This document shows, piece by piece, positions 14,890 through 21,558 of a stretch of DNA of 21,558 bases (position 1 is its first letter; the number at the start of each line of letters is the position of its first letter). A program made the translations under genes and the position numbers. Below the pieces are notes generated by a model. That model was not told where the DNA came from. It saw only the letters and a list, made by a program, of their open reading frames with translations, and searched no databases. Origin of the DNA: Planctomycetaceae bacterium UBA4732 (GTDB lineage: Bacteria > Planctomycetota > Planctomycetia > Gemmatales > Gemmataceae); the NCBI GenBank assembly GCA_002404095.1, contig DHJA01000139.1:8760-30317 (forward strand), in the 5' to 3' direction.

Positions 14890-17361
14890 CTACAACCAGC
14901 GATCGGTCGAATGATCCCCATGGAAGGGCCATCCTGTCGGCAGAAGCGAGTTTCGCCAGTCATGTATCGCTTTCTCCGAGAGAAATACCGCGTCCACAGC
15001 CGCCACTCGCGCTTGATTGGAGTGATTAACCGCTGGCGGCGCCGCCTTCTCCCCGCTTACACCAGCTGTGTTGGAGGGTGAGACGACGCGCGGCGTGATG
15101 ACCAGCGACCAGCTGTTGAGGACGCCGGCGCGTCCGGTGCGTAGGTCCACGACCCATAACTTCCATACGCCGCGCGCGTTTTTGCCGGCGAAAGTAGACA
15201 GCGGCGTCTCCGGCTGAAAAGATCCCGCAAACGGCGCCGACGCGAATCGGATGGAAGTCCGCGCGTTGCCGTCGAGGACCGTGTTCACGAAGTTGCTACC
15301 CGAACCGCCGCGTTGGTTCACAAGCAATATGTCCGTGCCGTCCGGCGCTTGCAGGTGAATCAACAGGTCGCCGTCGGCGGGATAGGCGATGTTCAGGACC
15401 ACGTTGAGCGAAGCGATCGGCAGGTCTCGGTCCACGTTGATCGTGGAAAAGAAGGTTCCCTGGTTCGGAATGGGCGTCGGCCCGGCGGACGTGAAAGTGT
15501 TCGACGGCAGGGCGACCACCGCGAACGCCCTGCTGAACGGCGCCAGCGCATCGCCATTCGCGTCGTGAACGCCGGCATTAAGGCCGAGTGTGTAGTTGCC
15601 CGGCGCCGTCTGCACGGGGAAGTCGAGTTCCAGACGAAGGCCGTCCGAGCTAGGCGTAAAGCTTAGGAAGATCGACTGGTTCGACGGATTGAAAAGGCTA
15701 AAGTTCGCCTGCGTAAGCGTGTTGGGGTCGATAGCCTGGTCGAAAGTTAGCAGAATCCGGTTAAGGGAGTGAGCGTCAGGGCCGCTGAAGACGGCGGTCA
15801 GGACGTGCGGCGTCGGGCCGGGTACGTGGTGACCGCCTCCATTCGACCCCGCGCCGAGGGCGGCGGCGGCATTGACGATGCCGCCCGTGATCGTCTTGCC
15901 ATTCAGGCTCGCTAGCGGCGTCGTCGTCGAAAGCACCTGGGCGATGACTTGCTTGTACGTCCAATCCGGGTGTTGGTTCCACACCAGAGCCAACACGCCG
16001 GTGACGAACGGCGTCGCCTGGGAGGTGCCGGTGTAGCTGGAATAGCCGCCGCCCGGCGCCGTACTCACAATATCCACGCCGGGGGCGCCTAGCGCCACGG
16101 AGTTCGCGCCGTAATTGGCATTCGGGCCGAGGTTGCCCGAACGGTCCACGGCCGTCACCGCGACGATGTTGTCGAGTTGCCCGCTGTAATTCGCTGGGTA
16201 ATCGGGGTCCGGATTGTTGTTATTACCCGCCGCCACGACGAAGATTTGTCCGGCGGCGCGGGCGCTTGTGATGGCGGTAAACAACGAGTAACTTGGAGCG
16301 CGGTAGGCCCAGCTATTATTCGATATTTTCGCCCCGTGTTTGACGGAATAGCCGATGGCCGCGACGACGTTGCCGATTGTTGAAAAGCCGTTGGAACCGA
16401 AAGCCTTTATCGCCTGAAGCTGGACTTGCCAGTCCACGCCGGCCACGCCGACGCCGTTGTTGCCGGTCGCGCCCAGGATGCCCGCCACGTTCGTGCCGTG
16501 GCCGTTGTCGTCGAAGGGCTGGTTGTTGTTCGATGCGAAGTTCCATCCGACGAAATCGTTGGGATGGGCCGTGTCGCCGTCCTGCGTGTTGCCGACGTAG
16601 GCCCAGCCGCCCTGGCCAGTGTCGTTGCCTTGGGCGTCGCGGATCATCGGAGCCAGGATGTCGGCGGCATCGATTCGGCCATCGCCGTTCACGTCGGTGA
16701 TCTTGCCCGCGCCCTGGTTTATTGTTGCATTCAGATCGCGGAAAGAAATATAACCGTCGCCGAATACGTCAACGAGATTCTTCAACCGCGATTTCGGAAT
16801 CTCCGCCTGGTTGATCCAGATGTTTTGATACAAGTCTTGATGGTTGTAATCGACGCCGGTGTCGATCAACGAAACGATCACTTTGCTGGCGCTGGAGGTC
16901 ACGTCCCAAGCCTGTACGGCGCGAATGTCCACACCGGCGACGCCGCCCGACTGACCCGTATTCTGAAGGCCGTATTGGCTGCCGAAGTACGGGTCGTTGG
17001 GCGTCCCCGCGGCCGATACCAGATAATCCGCCTCGGCGGAGAGGACGCGCGGGTCGGCCCGAAACTCCGTCAAGGCGTTGGCGACGGATAGGCCCGTCAG
17101 GTTCACTTCATACAAGCCCGAAACGAGGTCCAACGATTGGCCAAGGCTGGCGCCGTGGATGTGGATCGCAGGGGCGGCTTCCGTGCGAAAGCGCACGAGA
17201 ACATGGCTCGAATCGTAGGGAGCGGACGCCAGAGGAATCGGTACCGGCGCGGCGACGCTGAGTAGTGTGCGGTCTTCCAGGGCTTCGAGGTGAAGGATCG
17301 TTTGGGTTTTGGGGCGACGGCTTCGAGCATCCCGAGACGGCTGCGGCTTGGGTTGGGTCAT
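14890..17361 (-). CDS. Secreted S8 (subtilisin-like) protease with P-domain and EF-hand-like insert
   Basis: 823 residues. The N-terminus is basic, followed by LHLEALEDRTLLS (23-35), a planctomycete export/surface motif. Next come a propeptide-like region (~50-118) and an S8 domain with Asp167 (SLIDTGVD), His288 (DDNGHGTNVAG), oxyanion Asn380 (VVAAGNNNN) and Ser447 (TGTSQATPF). Between Asp and His lie two Asp-rich loops, DVFGDGYISFRDLN (198-211) and DVNGDGRIDAADIL (223-236), resembling EF-hand/dockerin calcium sites. After ~510 follow an Ig-like SbsA/Big_5-type domain (VLTAVFSGPDAHSLNRILLT...) and a proprotein-convertase P-domain (LPIASLNVVLNIAYPADGDL...VWKLWVVDLRTG). It is probably extracellular and calcium-stabilised. 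The substrate is unknown. GAGGA precedes the ATG by 7 nt. Confidence 0.92.
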   Translation of the reverse strand: MTQPKPQPSRDARSRRPKTQTILHLEALEDRTLLSVAAPVPIPLASAPYDSSHVLVRFRTEAAPAIHIHGASLGQSLDLVSGLYEVNLTGLSVANALTEFRADPRVLSAEADYLVSAAGTPNDPYFGSQYGLQNTGQSGGVAGVDIRAVQAWDVTSSASKVIVSLIDTGVDYNHQDLYQNIWINQAEIPKSRLKNLVDVFGDGYISFRDLNATINQGAGKITDVNGDGRIDAADILAPMIRDAQGNDTGQGGWAYVGNTQDGDTAHPNDFVGWNFASNNNQPFDDNGHGTNVAGILGATGNNGVGVAGVDWQVQLQAIKAFGSNGFSTIGNVVAAIGYSVKHGAKISNNSWAYRAPSYSLFTAITSARAAGQIFVVAAGNNNNPDPDYPANYSGQLDNIVAVTAVDRSGNLGPNANYGANSVALGAPGVDIVSTAPGGGYSSYTGTSQATPFVTGVLALVWNQHPDWTYKQVIAQVLSTTTPLASLNGKTITGGIVNAAAALGAGSNGGGHHVPGPTPHVLTAVFSGPDAHSLNRILLTFDQAIDPNTLTQANFSLFNPSNQSIFLSFTPSSDGLRLELDFPVQTAPGNYTLGLNAGVHDANGDALAPFSRAFAVVALPSNTFTSAGPTPIPNQGTFFSTINVDRDLPIASLNVVLNIAYPADGDLLIHLQAPDGTDILLVNQRGGSGSNFVNTVLDGNARTSIRFASAPFAGSFQPETPLSTFAGKNARGVWKLWVVDLRTGRAGVLNSWSLVITPRVVSPSNTAGVSGEKAAPPAVNHSNQARVAAVDAVFLSEKAIHDWRNSLLPTGWPFHGDHSTDRWL

Positions 17362-17528
17362 CGATATGTCCTCGATTGGCGTCTATCAAAGGGTGGTGTA
17401 TCACTGGACTGCCGAGAGACTTTTCCGTGACCGATGAAAAGGCAAATATCCAATCCGGCACGAAGGAAATCTCAAGAAACCAGAGTCGGCTGGCAGATTA
17501 CCTATCGGCCGTAGGTTTCCTTCTTATG

Positions 17529-17563
17529 AAGCATACACACGGACATTTCCGTCCGTCATGCTT
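17529..17563. terminator. Imperfect hairpin downstream of nadE
   Basis: Outer arms AAGCAT (17529-17534) and ATGCTT (17558-17563) enclose inner arms ACGGAC (17539-17544) and GTCCGT (17551-17556) around loop ATTTCC, with an asymmetric bulge. It is in the 254-bp spacer between nadE and the S8 protease gene, both minus strand. There is no T-run, so it may be a terminator, an mRNA-end structure or chance. The rest of this spacer shows nothing I recognise. Confidence 0.35.
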
Positions 17564-17615
17564 ATGCGGTAGGGATTCTGCGGGCGCCCGTCGTTTTAAC
17601 CTAAAGGCATACGCA

Positions 17616-19634
17616 TTAGGAAAGGGATGCGGGCGCCGCGGCCAACGTGTTGAGCCACAACTCGGCGGCGGCGTCGCTCGGCATTCGCCAATCGCCGCGC
17701 GGCGAGAGGCTGATCGAGCCGACCTTGGGGCCGTCGGGAAGGCAGGAACGCTTGAACTGATTGGCAAAGAATCGGCGCAGAAAGACGCCAAGCCAGCGGC
17801 GCAATTCGGCCGGCGCGTAGGCGCGGTCGAAGCGCGCCCGTTCGGCGAGGAAAAGGATTTTTTCAGGCGGAGCGCCGTAGCGAAGGAAATGGAAGAGGAA
17901 GAAATCGTGCAATTCGTAGGGGCCGATTGCGGATTCCGTGGCTTGTGCGGATTGCCCGTCGGCGCCGAGCGGCAGCAGTTCCGGCGAAATGAGCGTATCC
18001 ACTACATCCAGCAGCGTACGGCGCGTTTCGCCGTCGAACTCATTGCGGGCGGCCCATTCGACGAGGAACTTGACGAGCGTTTTGGGGATGCTGCTGTTGG
18101 GGTTGTACATGCTCATGTGGTCGCCGTTGTAGGTACACCAGCCGAGGGCGGCTTCCGAAACGTCGCCGGTGCCGATGACGAAACCGCTGTTCATCAGCAG
18201 GCTGGTGCGCATGCGCGCCTGGACGTTCTCGAAGACCAGATCGTCGCGGTCGGCCGGTCGGCGATGTAACCGCTCCGTGAACTCCTCAACATTTAGGCCG
18301 TCGAGTGCAATGCCGAACGGCTGATGGCGCAGCGCTTTCATTTCTTCCAGACACATCGCCCGAATGTCCACTTCGCGCGCCGTGACGCCGAGGTGGCGCA
18401 TCAGGGCGCGGGCGTTGTCGCGGGTGCGGTTGCTGGTGCCGAAACCGGGCATGGTGTAGGCGAGGATGCGCTCTCGCGGTACGGCGAGGGCGTCCATCGT
18501 CTTGCAGGCCACGAGCAGCGCCAGCGTCGAATCGAGACCGCCGGACACGCCAATGGCCGTGGCGGGCTTGCCGATGTGGTCGAGCCGTTTGGCCAGCCCC
18601 GCCACTTGCGTTTGAAAGATTTCCTCGCAGCGTTCGCGCAATTCATTGCCCTCCTTGGGCACGAACGGATGGGCGTCGTTGGGCCGGCGCAATTGGCCAG
18701 GCAGGTCGGTCGCGCCGAGGTCAAATGGAACGCGCTCGGAGTGGTCGCCGCCGGAGACGTAAAGCCGCGCGTCACCGAAGCTGTTGATGCGGATGCGGTC
18801 GGCGCGGAGGCGGTCGAGGTCCACGTCGGCGCTCAGGAGCACATCATCGCGTTGAAAGCGGGGCGATTCGGCCAGGAGCGAGCCGTTTTCGGCGATAAGA
18901 CAATGGCCGCCGAACACCACGTCGGTGGTGGACTCCCAGACGCCGCAGGAGGCGTAGACGTAGGCGGCCATGCAGCGGCCGGACTGGCCCACGACCAGTT
19001 GACGGCGATACGCGGCCTTGCCGACGATCTCGTTGCTGGCGGACAGGTTGACAAGGACCGTGGCGCCGGCCAACGCTTGGCTCGAACTTGGTGGAATAGG
19101 CGTCCAGAGGTCCTCACAGATTTCGACGCCGACCGTCAGCCCTTCCGCTTCGGGGGCGGTGAATAGGCGGTTCGTGCCGAAGGGGACGATATTGCCGAAG
19201 AGGGAAACTTCGCGGCTACGGGCCGTGGCGGCCGCGGTGAACCATCGGCGCTCGTAAAACTCCTTGTAATTGGGGATGAACGATTTGGGGACAAGACCGA
19301 GTAATCGACCGCGGTGCAGCACAGCGGCGCAGTTAAAAACTTGATCGTTCACGGCCAATGGCAGGCCGACGAAGGCGACGCCTGAGAAGAGATTGGCCCC
19401 CGCGCGGAGGAGATGTTCGAGCGCGTCCAGCGCGCCGCGCTGAAGGGTGGAGTGCTGGAACAGGTCGGCGCAGGTGTAGCCGGTCAGAGACAGCTCAGGG
19501 AAGACGAGGACGGCAACGCCGTTGGCTTCGGCCTGACCCATGAGAGCGAGGATGCGCTCTGCGTTGAAGGCGCAGTCGGCCACGCGGAGCACCGGCGATG
19601 CGGCGGCGACGCGCAGGAAACCGTGAGGGAGCAT
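17616..19634 (-). CDS. nadE: Glutamine-dependent NAD+ synthetase
   Basis: 672 residues, the two-domain form. The N-terminal nitrilase-type glutaminase has the triad Glu47 (VFPELSLTGYTC), Lys117 (LVPKSFIPNYKEFYERRWF) and Cys173 (VGVEICEDLW). The C-terminal ATP-pyrophosphatase domain has the P-loop SGGLDS (364-369), a later segment TMPGFGTSNRTRDNA, and the NaAD-binding region GTGDVSEAALGWCTYNGDHM. It makes NAD+ from nicotinic acid adenine dinucleotide, using ammonia channelled from glutamine and ATP, in the cytosol. The length fits the ~650-680-residue bacterial form. No strong Shine-Dalgarno is visible before ATG 19634. A candidate extended -10 lies ~63 bp upstream. It stands divergent from the DUF1549 gene. 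Confidence 0.95.
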   Translation of the reverse strand: MLPHGFLRVAAASPVLRVADCAFNAERILALMGQAEANGVAVLVFPELSLTGYTCADLFQHSTLQRGALDALEHLLRAGANLFSGVAFVGLPLAVNDQVFNCAAVLHRGRLLGLVPKSFIPNYKEFYERRWFTAAATARSREVSLFGNIVPFGTNRLFTAPEAEGLTVGVEICEDLWTPIPPSSSQALAGATVLVNLSASNEIVGKAAYRRQLVVGQSGRCMAAYVYASCGVWESTTDVVFGGHCLIAENGSLLAESPRFQRDDVLLSADVDLDRLRADRIRINSFGDARLYVSGGDHSERVPFDLGATDLPGQLRRPNDAHPFVPKEGNELRERCEEIFQTQVAGLAKRLDHIGKPATAIGVSGGLDSTLALLVACKTMDALAVPRERILAYTMPGFGTSNRTRDNARALMRHLGVTAREVDIRAMCLEEMKALRHQPFGIALDGLNVEEFTERLHRRPADRDDLVFENVQARMRTSLLMNSGFVIGTGDVSEAALGWCTYNGDHMSMYNPNSSIPKTLVKFLVEWAARNEFDGETRRTLLDVVDTLISPELLPLGADGQSAQATESAIGPYELHDFFLFHFLRYGAPPEKILFLAERARFDRAYAPAELRRWLGVFLRRFFANQFKRSCLPDGPKVGSISLSPRGDWRMPSDAAAELWLNTLAAAPASLS

Positions 19635-19696
19635 GGCCGTCGTCCGTGGGTTGGGTGAAGCTGCCGCGGCTAAACGCCTCCAGCCGCGTCCCTCTT

Positions 19697-19705
19697 GTTA
19701 TAGCA
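19697..19705 (-). promoter_or_regulatory. Candidate extended -10 promoter for nadE
   Basis: On the minus strand the sequence reads TGCTATAAC, an extended -10 (TGn plus TATAAC, five of six). It would start transcription about 56 nt before the nadE ATG. No good -35 is seen, which extended -10 promoters tolerate. Confidence 0.35.
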
Positions 19706-19848
19706 GCGTGTGTTAGACTCCATGGGGCGCCGCTATCGAAATGGCTCATTGCAGCGGAACTTCGTCTGCAAGACGGGGTTTAACCGGGATAGGTCGTGGC
19801 CGTGGCATTCGTCAGACGCAACACCGCTTTCGGGTGGGAGAGAGAAAT

Positions 19849-21525
19849 ATGAAGCACCGGATCGTTTCACCGCGCTGGCTCCTCTTAGCTGCGCTGATGG
19901 CGCTAGGTGGATTCAGCCTGGTTCACGCGGCCGACAAGAAAATTGACGCAAAGGACATATCCGTCGCGGAGAAGGCGAAGGTGGACAAGCCCGTCCTTCG
20001 TCCTTCGCCGACCGGCAAACTCGACGCCCCCGCTCTGGCCCGGAGCATCGACGCAGCCGTCGCGCAACGCCTCGCGGCCGAAAAGGTCAAGGCGTCGCCC
20101 CAGGCCGACGACGCCGAATTCCTGCGCCGCGTTTCTCTGGATCTTGCCGGTCACATTCCGTCCGCAGACAAAGCCGCCGCGTTCCTCGACAACAAAGATT
20201 CCGGCAAACGCGCGAAGCTCATTGATGAGCTGCTCGCCAGCGACGAATATGGCAAGCACATGGCCGACGTATGGAAAGATCTGCTCGTCAAACGCGACTC
20301 CGACAATCGCCTCGTCCCGTTTGACCCGCTAGTGGAGTGGCTGGCGAAGAACTTCAACGAAAACAAGCCCTGGGATCAGGTCGTCCGGGAGTTGCTAACA
20401 GCCGAGGGGCAGCAGGATGAGAACGGGGCGGTCGTCTATTTTCTGGCCAACGGCACCGTGGACAAGATGACCGACACCACGACCAAGGTGTTCCTCGGCG
20501 TCCAACTGCAATGCGCTCAGTGTCACAACCATCCGTTCACGGACTGGAAGCAGACCGAATACTGGGGCATGGCCGACTTCTTCTTGAAGGTTAGGATCAC
20601 CGGGCCGCGCAATCCCTTAAAGCAGGAGGGCGTACCGGGCATTGCCGAAGGCCCCGGCCCCAAGGCCCGCAAGATGCCGCTTCCCGACTCGATGAAGAAA
20701 GTGCCGGCCAAGTTCCTCGGTGGATCGGAAGTAAAGCTTGACGGCAAGGAAAAGGTCCGGCCGATGCTGGCTCAGTGGATGACGGCCGCCGATAACCCGT
20801 ACTTCAGCAAGGCGATGGTCAACCGCGCCTGGTTTCAGCTATTCGGCCGGGGCTTGGTGAATCCCGTGGACGACATGAACGAGGCCAACGCGGCCTCGCA
20901 TCCGCAGCTGCTGGTGGACCTCGCCGACCAGTTGGCTTCGAGCGGCTTCGATCTGAAGCAGCTTTACCGCGCCTTGTGCAACAGCGAGGCTTACCAGCGG
21001 ACCAGCAAGCCCGGCGCCGGCAACGCCGACGCCGACCCGTCGTTGTTTGCGCGGGTTGCGGTGAAGGTGATGACGCCGGAGCAACAGTTTGACTCGCTGT
21101 TCCAGGTGCTGGCGCCAGGTAAAGATTCGCGCACTTTCAAGTTCGGCAATGGCGATAAAACGCAGATACCGAAAGGCGCCAAGTATCTGAACTTTAACCC
21201 GCGTTCGCTCTTCGTGGTGTTCTTCCAGGCGGAGGACGCCACGGACCCGACCGAGTTTCAGGAAGGCATCCCGCAGGCGTTGCGGTTGATGAACGCCCCC
21301 GGACTGAACAACGCCGTCGTCCTTAACGGCGTGATCCGGGCCGGCAAGACACCCGAACAGATTATCGACCATTTGTATCTGGCCACACTCTCACGCCGGC
21401 CGACAGGCAAGGAACAGCAACGCATGGGCGCCTACCTCGCCAAACACAAGAACGAGGCCCACGAGGGTTACGCCGATGTGTTGTGGGTGTTGATGAATTG
21501 CAGCGAGTTTGTGATGAATCATTAA
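19849..21525 (+). CDS. DUF1549/DUF1553 domain protein (planctomycete-type, exported)
   Basis: 558 residues from ATG 19849, which begins a signal peptide (MKHRIVSPRWLLLAALMALG, then GFSLVHA, cleavage near residue 27) and follows GGGAGAGAG; an upstream in-frame ATG at 19741 gives Arg-rich sequence and is rejected. The DUF1549 (PSCyt2) domain spans about 63-250, with FLRRVSLDLAGHIPSADKAA and the CAQCH motif (222-226), a CxxCH that could bind haem c or be a vestige. DUF1553 (PSD1) spans about 315-550, with YFSKAMVNRAWFQLFGRGLV and the C-terminal LATLSRRPTGKEQQRM. The N-terminal cytochrome-c-like PSCyt1 domain found in longer paralogues is absent. These families are expanded in planctomycetes and often pair with a DUF1501 gene, but none is visible before the window ends. 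The function is not established. Confidence 0.9.
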   Translation: MKHRIVSPRWLLLAALMALGGFSLVHAADKKIDAKDISVAEKAKVDKPVLRPSPTGKLDAPALARSIDAAVAQRLAAEKVKASPQADDAEFLRRVSLDLAGHIPSADKAAAFLDNKDSGKRAKLIDELLASDEYGKHMADVWKDLLVKRDSDNRLVPFDPLVEWLAKNFNENKPWDQVVRELLTAEGQQDENGAVVYFLANGTVDKMTDTTTKVFLGVQLQCAQCHNHPFTDWKQTEYWGMADFFLKVRITGPRNPLKQEGVPGIAEGPGPKARKMPLPDSMKKVPAKFLGGSEVKLDGKEKVRPMLAQWMTAADNPYFSKAMVNRAWFQLFGRGLVNPVDDMNEANAASHPQLLVDLADQLASSGFDLKQLYRALCNSEAYQRTSKPGAGNADADPSLFARVAVKVMTPEQQFDSLFQVLAPGKDSRTFKFGNGDKTQIPKGAKYLNFNPRSLFVVFFQAEDATDPTEFQEGIPQALRLMNAPGLNNAVVLNGVIRAGKTPEQIIDHLYLATLSRRPTGKEQQRMGAYLAKHKNEAHEGYADVLWVLMNCSEFVMNH

Positions 21526-21539
21526 CTAAATCACTCTCG

Positions 21540-21558
21540 TTTAGCCGCGACCCGAAGG
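21540..21558. repeat. Intergenic repeat, copy 2 (TTTAGCCGCGACCCG)
   Basis: TTTAGCCGCGACCCG (21540-21554) repeats 6587-6601 exactly; the following bases (AAGG here, CAGGGG there) are similar. It begins 14 bp after the DUF1549 stop and is cut by the window edge. Confidence 0.55.

Overview
The window is GC-rich bacterial DNA that looks like a planctomycete, most likely Gemmataceae-like. The evidence is a secreted protein with the LEALEDRTLLS N-terminal motif, a DUF1549/DUF1553 protein with a CxxCH motif, a large membrane Ser/Thr kinase with DWG in place of DFG and C-terminal TPRs, a small toxin-antitoxin pair of a type I associate with planctomycetes, and many palindromic intergenic repeats. The lineage is inferred from gene style, since no rRNA is present.

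Layout. Positions 1-2251 hold a repeat, a doubtful hypothetical ORF, and a two-gene minus-strand unit (isochorismatase-family hydrolase, then class V alanine/serine-glyoxylate aminotransferase). Positions 2337-2682 hold a tRNA-Leu(UAA) gene split by a 221-nt group I intron between anticodon bases U34 and A35, with a plausible promoter just upstream. This is the most striking feature of the window. It is followed by an M50 (site-2-protease-like) membrane peptidase. Positions 3468-4173 are a decayed region: a C-terminal scrap of an alpha-2-macroglobulin-like gene, a ~153-bp inverted-repeat element, a ~119-bp nested palindrome and an octamer tandem repeat. Positions 4174-6562 carry a minus-strand pair: a DUF255/thioredoxin-domain protein overlapping by 8 nt with a small conserved-looking unknown gene.

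Positions 6731-10374 run on the plus strand: an exported TPR protein, YebC/TACO1, and an antitoxin/RelE-ParE-like toxin pair. Positions 10398-14754 hold two divergent genes, an unknown cytosolic protein (minus) and a transmembrane Ser/Thr kinase with TPRs (plus), separated by a small palindrome. A hairpin at 14811-14831 lies between the convergent kinase and a secreted S8 protease (14890-17361, minus) that carries EF-hand/dockerin-like loops inside its catalytic domain. Then come glutamine-dependent NAD+ synthetase (minus) and a divergent DUF1549/DUF1553 protein (plus). The window ends in a second copy of an intergenic repeat first seen at 6587.

Most genes are housekeeping or typical planctomycete accessory genes without one shared pathway. 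The tRNA intron is the item I would follow up first. Start codons were moved from the longest open frame where a ribosome site or signal peptide argued for it (M50 peptidase, exported TPR protein, unknown at 10398, DUF1549 protein).
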